Positions 1 through 9,538 of a DNA stretch of 32,168 nt are shown one piece after another (positions within the stretch are counted from its first letter, which is position 1; every line of letters starts with the position of its first letter). The notes below the pieces were generated by a model that saw only the letters and a program-made list of their open reading frames with translations, was not told the DNA's origin and made no database searches. The position numbers were made by a program, and so were the translations under genes. Source of the stretch: Mucidula mucida (Eukaryota > Basidiomycota > Agaricomycetes > Agaricales > Physalacriaceae); NCBI GenBank assembly GCA_015501055.1, contig JADNYV010000394.1, positions 1-32,168 on the forward strand, read 5' to 3'.

Positions 1-1526
1 GATCGATCGCCAACGGAGCCAATGAAATGTCGAAGATACAGCCGCTGTAGTTCAACGTTGTTATTGATTCAAAAAGCAGTCTCCAATTGCTCCAATACGT
101 CGTATTCAACCGTATCATTTCGTCGTTCATGTACATCCTCAAAACTATCTTCTCCAAGCTCAAATCTGCTTCGACGTTCGAGGGCGCTTTGATCGCCGAT
201 CAGGTACACGTCGCCTCCTTCCGTATTGGCACGATTCCTCGAACATCCTCTTCCAGCAGCCTCTTACACAACGTTGACCAGGGACCTTAGAATTCATTCC
301 AAGACCCTGCCCTTATAGCGTTTAGCTAGCCGACGTCTCAGGCTCATCCCGACACTAATGCATTTTCAACCTTTTCCACCTGGTCCTTAGTGCCTATACC
401 AGCAAGCTAGTCAACTTCGACATAGAGGACCTGTAGAGGACATCCCATTCCATTCAGGCGGAAGAGAAGGATATTGGCGTCACGTTCAATCCAAGGTCGT
501 CGATACCGCGCTGCCGTAATTGAGTGTCACTCATCCATGGCGCCGATACGTCGATGCCGTTTCTCCAAGTCCTTCAAGAGTAGCAGTACGACGAATCGAC
601 ATCGGCCAGTTTGGCACGATGAATATCCATCCAGTACTAAAGCGCCGTCAGTCATATTGGCTTGCAAGGCGGCGCCCGTCGTTGCACTCTGAATGTATGA
701 AGGCATTGCCATCATTGACGCGCGAGTTGGATTGAAATGGCGCGTTCGTTGAATGAGGCCGACGACGGCTGCATGTTTTGCGAAAAAGGTGTCGCGTAAT
801 GACTGGTACTCGAGTACCCCAGCTACTTATCGGTATGGTTGTATACTCTGATCATTATACACACGAGTAACAGCATTCACAGCTGATTCCTTTCATGCCT
901 CAAGTTCTAGGGGTGGACTATCAGACTCTGTCTCCACGTCCTGTCCTCGAGATTCATCTTTCTCGGAGTTCCCCAGCTGTGCCTCGCCGTGGTCATCGTT
1001 CAACACCTTTCATGATAGACCAACGAACTCACGTCGTGTATCGTCGCCTGTTACTGGGACCTGGACACAGATACCCGCTAGCCCAATGCCCATCAGAGTT
1101 AACCAGTAGAATGTCGCTGTTGGGGAATCAGCGTCGGACCGAAGATGGCGGTTTCGACTTTTTTTTACAACATTTAAGCAATGGAGGGCGCGCGTCTCTC
1201 TAGAACATTTTTAGTTGATATCCCGATCTTCTTTTGCCAAATTTGACGTTCCGCAGTAAACCGCCGCCTCCTTTCGACGCTGGAAATTGGGTACGAAGCT
1301 ATGTTATACGATGGATGCACATCTTCCAATGAGGATTTACGCGTCCAAGTCGTGTTCCGACGCGCCCCCGATGCGAGGTGGCTTCTCCCAGATTCATTCG
1401 AGGACATGTACTCTATACTCCTGTCATCAGGCGCGCCGCAAGGGACGTCTCCTGTCATATAAAGTGTCAAAAGCCGCGACGAGCCGAGGGGAGTTGATTA
1501 TTTTCTCTCCCCTCCTTGCCTCCCCC
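1..1526. other. Upstream region without a recognised gene
   Basis: Only short open frames are present and none resembles a known family. The segment at 87-480 reads as fragments broken by stops, which could be decayed coding sequence, but I cannot assign it. The last 70 bases hold the promoter of the first fucosyltransferase-like gene. Confidence 0.5.
1457..1462 (+). promoter_or_regulatory. TATA box of first O-fucosyltransferase-like gene
   Basis: A TATAAA lies 65 bases upstream of the ATG at 1527, and a C/T-rich stretch (about 1499-1526) lies between it and the ATG. This is the usual layout of a fungal core promoter. Confidence 0.55.
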
Positions 1527-3176
1527 ATGCGCCGGCAGACTCTGGCTTTCTTGTTCTTCCTCTTCGGCTGTGCCGGGATGATGTTCTTCTTCCCCTCCAG
1601 TGGACCAGTGGCGGAGAGCAGTTGTCCTCTTAAGGCTGGGCTTGGGAACAAGAGCATAGAGTGGAGTTCGCGGAATTATGTGTTGAATGGTTCAGTTTCT
1701 GGCAGGTTTAGGGGTGAGTACTAGTGTGTTCCCGGCGTATTGAGTCGTGCTGATGAGTGTAGATAATCTAAGGCCGGATTTGAATTATGTGACTACGTTT
1801 TGTGCGGGTGGGATGAGTGAGTTGTTCATGCTGAATGAATTAAAGACGTGCTGATTGTGTACTGTGCAGCGAATGAGCTTATATGTTATGTACGTCGTTT
1901 TCGTCCAGCGCAGAGAATCTGATTTGAGTGATGCGTAGATCAACTTGATATATCTGGCCATGCTGTCCAACCGCGTCCCCGTGGTCCCGGCATTCATACC
2001 CTCTCACCACATCAGTGCGTAACGCATGCACACAGTCATACACTCGCTCATTCCTCGTCATCCAGGCTCCGGAGGCGGCATGATTGATTTCGGAGAAGTA
2101 TTCGACCTCGACCACCTGCGCTCCGTCATCCGCGGCCCCATCCTCGAATGGTCTGACATCAAAGCCAATGCGAAGAACCTCGCCTTGCAGTCCTTCACGA
2201 CGACCGAACCCCTCGGGTGCTGGGCGTCGCAGAACCGCGACCCGCACATGTCCAAGCCGTGGCAAGACCACCTCAACCTCGACGTGTCCTTCTCCAACAT
2301 CCCCTGGCAGCTGTTCATCGGCGACCCGGCGTCGAATGTGCATATCGGGTTCTGGCTCGTCGCGGCGTTCATCTTCCCCGAGGGGACGCCGCTGTTTGGG
2401 GAGACGCCTGAGGCCGAGGTGGGGTGGCCGTCGCATACGGGGCTGAGGCTGCCGCCGGAGAAGCATATGGCGTGCTTTGACTCGACGTATTATTTGGCGG
2501 GCGCGGAGGCGTATGAGTGGGAGAGGGCGTGGTCCCCCGCGTGGCGGTTTGTGGGGACGCATTTGAAGTTTCAGAGGGGGGTTGATGAGTTGGCGGATAG
2601 GTATTTGAGGAAGGCGTTTGGGGTGGCGCCGGATGAGGCGGTTCCGCCGGTGCGTGAATTTGCGGCGAGGTGGTGAGGAATTTCTTTGACTGACTGACGA
2701 TTTTTGTAGTTTATTGCTGTTCATATTCGGCATGGGGAGTTTACCAACTATTGCGATGAGGATAAGCTGGCGAGTTGTTTTGTCCCGGTGTCGACGTTTG
2801 CGGAGGCGGTTGAGGAGGTGAAGAGGGAGCTTTTGGTGAGCCGACGGATTGAGGTTAAGCATGTTCTTGTCTCTTCTGGTGCGGTTCTACGTGATGTTTC
2901 TTTCCATTCTCACTGTCTGACGTCTGGGTAGATGAAGAAGATCCGGCGTTTTGGGACGAAGCCCATGCACTGGGCATGAAGCATTTCGACCACGCGGCTG
3001 AGCGGACGGTGGAGAAGTTTGGGGAATGGTTCCCGCCTATTATTGATACTGCAGCGCATAGCCATGCGATGGGATTAGTGGGGACACATCAGTCGACGTT
3101 GAGTTTGGTCAGTGCGAGGAGAGTGAAGGATTGGAATAATGGGGTGACGAAGGAGGTGCATTTCAAGCGAAGTTGA
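1527..3176 (+). CDS. GDP-fucose protein O-fucosyltransferase-like glycosyltransferase (paralogue 1)
   Basis: Seven exons can be read: 1527-1713, 1763-1816, 1870-1889, 1939-2014, 2066-2649, 2710-2878 and 2932-3176. They total 1335 nt (444 aa) with GT-AG introns throughout. The N-terminus (MRRQTLAFLFFLFGCAG) is a type II signal anchor or signal peptide, placing the enzyme in the secretory pathway with a lumenal catalytic domain. Family marks are NLIYLAMLSNRVPVVPAF near the N-terminus, DFGEVFDLD, the HIRHGEF motif that corresponds to the nucleotide-sugar binding H-x-R segment, and the C-terminal GTHQSTLSLVSARRV. These match the basidiomycete family related to PF10250; donor and acceptor are inferred from the family. 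The next gene downstream is a paralogue with the same seven-exon structure. A long antisense open frame (1879-2862) is a shadow of its GC-rich exon 5. The 20-nt exon 3 is a microexon that automated annotation may miss. Confidence 0.78.
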
Positions 3177-3878
3177 GCTGGGATTGTACGTTTGTATTTA
3201 CTATAGATCTAGATAGAGCAATATACTTACTTTGTAGTGCACATATATGCATAGAATTGCTTGAGGACGTCCTTCATGAGATGGACGTGGGAAGTGGTAT
3301 CGGAACCGATGTCCAACATAATCAGTCCGATTTGAAAGGCCTTGCTACCCGGGCCGTTTTCTTCTTCCGTTTGGCAATGACTACGCGCAATACGTCGAAA
3401 GGCGCGAGCAGCCCGCCGCGCGCCTCGAGGATCTTTGCACAGTGCACTGTGCAGAGTGCACACACCTTCGTGATCAAGAGGAATTGTTGACATCACGTTA
3501 CCTTCTTGCCTCGGTTACTGATATGCCTGCGCCCGTCGACCGCGTCGAGCGCTCTGACTCGCCAGCCTTCATCTTCCACCGCCATGTTGACGAGGCATGG
3601 CAGTATCTTTCACTTGTGATCCTGGACTGATATCGCGTCTTGTCTCTTTAGGACTATGCGGGCCTCGACATAGCAGGGAGCCATCAGGTGCCTTGCAAAT
3701 GACTGAGAGTCGAGATGGCCTGTCATCCGGCGTCTGAGAAGCACGTAGGGAGTTGTTGAGCGCTTAAAGAACGCCCATATCGGCCCGTGAGCCTTATGTT
3801 ATCTTCCATGTTGTCGCATTTGAACGGGCGCCAATCAACATCCAGGGCCTGTTCTTTACACTGTACCATACCACCTGG
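3177..3878. other. Intergenic region between the two paralogues
   Basis: No convincing gene is seen. The region includes a perfect 16-bp palindrome at 3437-3452 and would contain the 3' end of the first paralogue's transcript and the promoter of the second. Short open frames on both strands have no recognisable similarity. Confidence 0.5.
3437..3452. repeat. Perfect 16-bp palindrome
   Basis: GCACAGTGCACTGTGC is its own reverse complement. A further GTGCAC follows at 3456-3461, giving a cluster of GTGCAC cores. It lies about 260 bp downstream of one gene and 430 bp upstream of the next. A dimeric factor site is possible, but no function is shown. Confidence 0.6.
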
Positions 3879-5606
3879 ATGTCCTTTCCAAGTAGGGAGC
3901 CGCACCTGTTGCGTACCACGTCGAGCTCGCGTTGGTGTTCACGACAACACGTGTTTATCGTGGTCTGCACGGTCATTCTGTGCTTTGCGTTCTTGCCGCG
4001 CGAAAGCCACCTTCCCTTGCAATTTGCGCCTACCCCACCGTGTCCAGCCGAGTATGTCACGGTTACCAGGCCTCCCCCGCGCCAATCTACGTCGACAAAT
4101 CTGGCTCCCAAGCAGTTTGTAAAAGGCTCTCCAACAACAGGGAAATTCCGAGGTGCGCGCAACTCCCTACGTTCCGAGTAGGAACTGATTTGCTTCCAAG
4201 ATGCTTTACGACCAGATGTTCATTATGTCACGTCCTTTTGTCTTGGCGGCTTCAGTACGTTGCCGTTTGACGTCTTGCATGTACCGTGATGATGTTGATC
4301 CAGCAAATCAATTCATGTGTTTTGTGAGTTCTCCACTTATAGTCCTTTTCAAGTTGTGCTAAGCCTATCAAGGCAAATCTTGTTTATTTAGGAATGATAT
4401 CTGATAGAGTCTCCGTCATCCCACCATTTACGCCCAGCCACCATATATGTGAGCACTCTACTTGACTTGGAGACGCGTCATTAACGAATCACCAGCTACA
4501 TCGGCGGGTACTGTAGCGTTTGGAGAAGTATTCGATCTCGACTCGCTACGAAATACACTAAACAAACCCTTAATCGAATGGGCAGACATCAAAAACTTCC
4601 CGACACATCGCGACGCGCGCTCGTTTGCCGCAGAGGAGTCGCTCGGATGCTGGAATCCACGCGACGGGAACCCGAGCGGTCAATCCTTTTCCGAACATCT
4701 ACACCTCGATGTATCATACACGCAAGTCCCCGGCGAAATGTTCATCAACCCAGACCACTGGCACGACCACACAAACTTGTGGAACGTGGCCGCGCTCTTG
4801 TATCCCAAGCATCCTCTGTTCGAAGACCGAACGTTCCCCGTCGCGCATGCATCGCCGAAAGGAAACTACGCGCCCCCGGATCGTCACCTCGCCTGTCTGG
4901 ACACGACGTACTATATGGGAAGCGGTGCCGCGCCGTTCGAATGGGAGCGGTCGTGGTCGCCTGTGTGGCGATATGTGGCTACGCATATCAAGTTTACGCA
5001 AAAGGTCAACGATCTCGCGGACAAGGCTATCCGCAAGGCGTTCAAAGTACGTCCGTCCGCGGCAATGCCTCCGGTATGTGTCCAATGGTATCTATCGCCC
5101 TATGTGCAGTGTGCTGATGTTAGCAGTTCATAGCCGTGCATGTTCGCCATGGAGATTTTGGTCGGACGTGTAGTAGTTCAGATCCAGAGGATTGTTTTGC
5201 GGCACTTCCGGCGTTTGCGAGGAGGGTGGAGGAGGTCAAGCAGGAGCTTATGGAGACGAAGGGACTTCGTGTGAATCGGGTACTGATATCTTCTGGTAAG
5301 GTTCCTATGGCGCACACTGTCTCGAACTAATTTGTGCGATGTGTAGATGATACGACAGAGTTCTTTTGGCAACAAGTCGAGGCGCTGGGGTGGCGGGATA
5401 TCGACCATGGGGTGGAGCAGACGGTGGAGAGGCACGGGGAGTGGTATCTCCCCATTATTGATGTGGCGACGCATAGTCGGGCTGTCGGGTTCGTTGGCAC
5501 GTCAGGGTCTACGTTGAGTCTTGTGAGTGCGCGTAGGGTGGAAGATTGGAGTGGTGGTCCGACTAGATTGGTGAATTGGGGATATAAGGGTGCTGATGAT
5601 CATTAA
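3879..5606 (+). CDS. GDP-fucose protein O-fucosyltransferase-like glycosyltransferase (paralogue 2)
   Basis: The seven exons are 3879-4152, 4201-4254, 4304-4323, 4373-4448, 4496-5073, 5127-5295 and 5347-5606, totalling 1431 nt (476 aa). Exons 2, 3, 4 and 6 have exactly the same lengths as in the upstream paralogue (54, 20, 76 and 169 nt), so this is a tandem duplication that kept its introns. A membrane anchor (HVFIVVCTVILCFAFL) follows a short basic cytosolic tail, and a proline-rich stem leads to the catalytic domain. Conserved elements are LRPDVHYVTSFC, VAFGEVFDLD, EESLGCWNPRD, FIAVHVRHGDF (sugar-nucleotide binding) and GTSGSTLSLVSARRVEDW. The start is the first ATG in frame with the anchor; the true start could lie nearby. 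The ATG at 4462 that opens a long frame lies inside intron 4 and is not the start. The two proteins are clearly diverged, so the duplication is old. Confidence 0.78.
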
Positions 5607-5965
5607 TGTTAGTGACTTGTGATGTGGGGTTTTGCGATGTATATCAGATCAGACGGCGGGGGCTTTTGTGGACATGCGTGTTGTAGGCATCATTCTCGCT
5701 TTAGCATCAACTGGTATTGGCGGATGTGTTAGATGGTGCTGACCCATACCAGCACACGAGAATCGAATTGGATCGCGATGGTAGAGATTTTGTTTGAAAG
5801 GGTTCAACTTTTGTTGTAAAGTGAGGGGAACCTGCCCTACATTGTCAACAATCGGAGGCCAATGTCTAGTAGGATGCATGTACTATTCAGTAATTTTTTT
5901 CTTTAAGACAACTTAATCAAAGGCGTTCAAGCCAACCTCAAGGTTGTGCACCTTTCGATTAGCAT
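5607..5965. other. Intergenic region before the tRNA
   Basis: It contains the 3' flank of paralogue 2 and AT-rich sequence. No coding or RNA feature is recognised. Confidence 0.5.
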
Positions 5966-6049
5966 GCATTAATGGGGTAGTGGTAATCTGGGTCGTTGCC
6001 ATCTGCATGTACAGTCGACCCGCCGGGGGTTCAATTCCCCCTTAATTCA
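5966..6049 (+). tRNA. tRNA-Gly(GCC) with a 13-nt intron
   Basis: The cloverleaf folds by eye. The 7-bp acceptor stem GCATTAA/TTAATTC has one C:T mismatch at the second pair. The D arm contains the A box (TGGGGTAGTGG). The anticodon stem GGTCG/CGACC is perfect, with loop TTGCCA...T. The T arm GGGGG-TTCAATT-CCCCC is perfect and contains the B box. The discriminator base is A. The anticodon is GCC. The intron, TCTGCATGTACAG, sits one base 3' of the anticodon, the standard eukaryotic nuclear position. A T-rich stretch (TTTTTATTTT) about 25 bases downstream would serve as the Pol III terminator. The acceptor mismatch leaves a small chance that this is a tRNA pseudogene. Confidence 0.85.
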
Positions 6050-6922
6050 TAGAAATGACAGTTGTACTACATTTTTATTTTACTCGAAGAATGAGCTTAG
6101 GGTGGCGCAGTATTAAACAAACTTCCGCTGCCCGGTGGTATTGATACCAACCCAGGAAGCCCATCTTTTGAAAAAGGCGCAATCAAGGCCGGCCCGTGAC
6201 TTCCGATCGAAAATCAACTCTCACGTTCACTTCGTACTAGAGTTTATTTTTCTCGTTTCATGACCGAATTGTAGATCGTTACACTCCTTCGAAGTCGATG
6301 ACATGAACTGCTTTGGTGCTGTCACTGTTGGCCCGGTCGTTTGGAGCATTGCTGGAGCGGATATCGCGTCGGCCGCAGGACAGAACAAAAGGTTCGCTCA
6401 CACCTACTGCGTTGCAGACCATTCCTCGCACACCGTCAGTACTGATGGTTCCTAAGGCTGCGCAGGGCGCATCGTTCTACGGGATAAGGAGGTTTAGCAA
6501 ATAAAACTTGAAACTGGCGCCAAGGATCGTGATGCGTTCCTCGTAGAACTGATACCAACGGGCTTTTGATCGCCAATTTGTCGATTTCGCGCATGGCGGG
6601 CGAAGTTGTCAAACACCATAATGGATTGTGTATTGTACACGCCTCGGCTGATGAGATTTTGCCCACACTCGGATGCAGTCAATCTCGCGCTATTATGATG
6701 TCTGTCGAGGCTGGAAGAGAGGCGCTAGCGAAAACAGGACCTTGGAGTGTTTCTTTGGCCTTGCGTTCGCCCATTTGCAATGCTATGCCACGGTCTCACC
6801 TGTTTCTCTCGAGCGTATGATTGGAGGTTGGCCGCAGCGTAGGTCATGTTTCACAATCCTCTCAGAATTGGGCGATCAAATGGGCAACTACTCGACATAT
6901 TGATTCATCATTCTCTAGAGCC

Positions 6923-7016
6923 ATGCTCCATTTCGCTTTGTCTTTTATTTTGTTTCTAGTCTTCGTCTTTGCGACTTTGAAGCGCGATGATATTCAAGGT
7001 GGGCGATGCTCAATGT
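6923..7016 (+). pseudogene. Truncated duplicate of the serine hydrolase signal-peptide exon
   Basis: An ATG opens MLHFALSFILFLVFVFATLKRDD, which parallels the start of the gene at 7141 (MLSFTILLLLFSSIV...PLKRDD). The 16 bases CTTTGAAGCGCGATGA are identical at 6975-6990 and 7205-7220. After the KRDD segment the similarity ends and no catalytic sequence follows. It is best read as the surviving 5' end of a tandem paralogue that was deleted, or as a small local duplication. Confidence 0.5.
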
Positions 7017-7096
7017 CTGAGTCTTACAGTACACTTGTTGCTGTGTTTCGACGCTCACTCATAGGAATGCGCAGTGTTTCGAAATCACTCTCGAGC

Positions 7097-7103
7097 TATA
7101 AAA
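7097..7103 (+). promoter_or_regulatory. TATA box of the serine hydrolase gene
   Basis: TATAAAA lies 44 bases before the ATG at 7141, leaving room for a very short leader. The gene is therefore likely to have been transcribed from this point even if its coding frame is now damaged. Confidence 0.55.
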
Positions 7104-7140
7104 TGGCCAATAAACCACAGACACATCATTCTAACCTGCG

Positions 7141-9254
7141 ATGCTCTCTTTCACCATTCTTCTTCTACTATTTTCAAGCATCGTTTCTGCATTGCCTTCA
7201 ACTCCTTTGAAGCGCGATGACAGTTCACTTCTCACGTCGGACATCGACGAATTCATTCAATCTGTTCTCACTGACTGGGGCACGCCTGGTGGTGTCTCCG
7301 TTGCGGCTGTCCTCATGAACGAGGACGGCAGCTGGACCGTCGACACCAAGGGCTACGGTAACGCGACGGCAGATGGTACACTCATCGATTCCGACACCAT
7401 GCTCTGCATCGGCTCTAATTCAAAGGTACTCGTCCATCAATCTGTTTTCTGGACGCCTCAGACTGACATAAGAGTATCATCTCAGCAATACAATGCCATT
7501 TCTACCGGACTTTTACTTTCAAACAAATCGCTTGAGCCCCGTCTCACGACTACGACAAAAATGTCGTCTATATTTCCCGGCTCGTGGGCGCTCATGAATG
7601 ACTTTGCTACTGCAGAGAGCACCATGATAGATCTCTTCAGTCACCGCACCGGCGTTCCGCGCCACGATAACATGTACTCTCTCGATGACACCGTCGACGA
7701 CCTGGTTCGTCGTCTCCCTCCCTGCCCTCTGCCTATTGTATTAACTCGTAATTTGCAGTTAAACAGAGTCAAGTATCTGAAGCCATCTCTCCCGTTCCGC
7801 GACCAATACCAGTACAGCAACATCATGTACGCGATCATGTCACATCTCCCAACCGCCCTCCTTCCTTCGAAAATCCCTTTACGCGATATGTCAAGCAGCA
7901 TATTTTTGATCCTCTTGGACTGAGTGCGACCTACTCGCCCATGGTGGCTGCACAGGGACATGTACTAGCACAAGGCTTTGGTAGGGACGGCGCCAATCGG
8001 ACTGAAAACGTATTTGCTATGGGTACTCCGAGGGCTCTGGAATACTGGTCCAAGAACGTGACGGAAGATGGCAATGGTACGCCCCGCATATAATCAGATC
8101 ACCAAATTCTAATCCTCTGGTCAGCGATGTCCGGTGCGGGTGGCATCATCATGCACGCGAATGATGTCGCCGTCTGGCTTCAGACATTACTTTTACAAGG
8201 AGCCAATCCGAAGACGGGGGAACAAGTTATTCCGGCTGAAGTCTTGAAATCAACATCGACAGGTGTCTCTGTGGTCCCCGAAACACCCCCCGGGACAGAG
8301 TATGTCCTTGGCTCATATTAAAATTTCGCCATGCTCAAGCGCATTTGTAGCACTCCTCTATTATACGGGGCCGGTCAAGAAATAGGCACCTACGGAGGCT
8401 ATCGTACGTGCTGGTTTCTCTCTCGAGCGACTTGTCTAACGGAGGGCTAGTCACTGTTGGACACGAAGGAGACGTGGCTGGCTTCCACTCGGCTATGATA
8501 CGCGTCCCTTCCGCCAAACTCGCTGTCGCAGTCCTCACCAACGACGACACCTATGGCCCATCCTTCATACAAGTCATCAAGTACCGCCTTTTGGATGTCC
8601 TACTCGGATTGAATCCCACTGACTGGAACAGCGTGTAAGGGGTTCTTTCAACTTTGATTCACCAGTGCCTGATTGTCCTCGGATCGTCTTAGATACCAAC
8701 AGACGGTTAAAGCAAAATACGCTGCGTCGCTTGCCGTCACACCTCCGCCTAGCAGCCCCTCCCCTCCTAGCGTAACATACACGGAATTGACTGGAACATA
8801 CAGCAATGGTGCCTATGGCGAACTCGAGCTTTGCTACCTCTCCGATTCCTCCTCATGCCAAGACCTTCTCGCTGGTATTCCCAACGCTGGTGACGAACGC
8901 CCGACGCTCGTCGCTCAATGGAACAAGCTGTGGGCCTCCCACGTCTTTATGCGCCACTTTGACGGGGACACCTGGAATCTCACGTTGTTGGACAAGCGGG
9001 TAAGCGTGCAATGTAGCTTTAAGACTCAGAGTTTGACGAGAACGTTTGTATAGCCCGTTTTGGATCCAGCTAGTGGCCAACGAACGGGCGAATTCTGGGC
9101 TAGCGGTCGGGGAAGCTATACTGCTCAGTTTGCGATTGACGGAAGCGGTAACGTTGGGTTTGGATTACGGGGTGGGTTCTGGGGCGCGTCTGTTGAGCCC
9201 ACCGGGGACTCTGTTGAAGCCTCGAGCGAAGTTTGGTTTGAAAAGAGTGTTTGA
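7141..9254 (+). pseudogene. Secreted beta-lactamase/PBP-fold serine hydrolase, frameshifted
   Basis: The product starts with a signal peptide (MLSFTILLLLFSSIVSALP) followed by KR-D. All three active-site motifs of the class C beta-lactamase/penicillin-binding fold (PF00144) are present: SNSK (S-x-x-K, residues 92-95, interrupted by an intron right after the Lys), YSN in DQYQYSN, and HEG in TVGHEGDVAGF. A beta-rich C-terminal domain (ELTGTYSNGAYGE ... EVWFEKSV) follows, as in fungal relatives. Clear introns lie near 7426-7485, 8077-8132, 8405-8451, 8638-8693 and 9001-9054, with one more near 7710-7768. The frame breaks around 7874-7880: sequence before it reads SHLPTALLPSK and after it FTRYVKQHIFDPLGL, which needs one more base. 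A second difficulty is an in-frame TAA at 8319-8321, avoidable only by an unusually short intron of about 36 nt. Substrate is unknown; secreted fungal members are usually called peptidase- or esterase-like. If the missing base is a sequencing error, this is an intact gene. Confidence 0.7.
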
Positions 9255-9538
9255 AATGTTTAGTGATTTGCTTTTTGTTCGGTATTTAGTAGTCAATCCT
9301 TCAATACGACTGGACACTCCTTGAACATGCGTTTTTTTTAGACTCGAATCTTCAGGACTCTCTGAAGTGCCACCGTCCTAGTTGATGGGTCAATGGGTTC
9401 ATAAGGAATAGTATACAATATATTAGAGTCTAGATGGTGAGTGTAATGAGCATCAATGTACTTGTACGTGCTATAGTCTATCAGTGTCTAGCTACTCAGA
9501 TCAATAACAACTGTATGTAAGGGTATATATGAAATAAG

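Larger units (their letters stand above)
6050..7140. other. Region upstream of the serine hydrolase gene
   Basis: Apart from the tRNA terminator, a decayed signal-peptide exon (6923-7016) and a TATA box, no gene is recognised. Short frames at 6303-6452 and on the minus strand at 6436-6682 have no recognisable similarity and could be remnants. Confidence 0.45.

Noticed and set aside
1..1526. Transposon remnant at the window start
   Set aside because: Some stop-broken frames look decayed, but no terminal repeats, target duplications or transposase or reverse transcriptase motifs were found.
1879..2862. Long minus-strand open frame of 327 aa
   Set aside because: It lies antisense to exons 5 and 6 of the first fucosyltransferase-like gene, is Arg/Pro-rich low complexity, and resembles no family; it is a codon shadow of a GC-rich exon.
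4462..4495. ATG at 4462 as the start of the second fucosyltransferase-like gene
   Set aside because: It lies inside an intron whose position and neighbouring exon lengths match the paralogue exactly; the exon begins at 4496.
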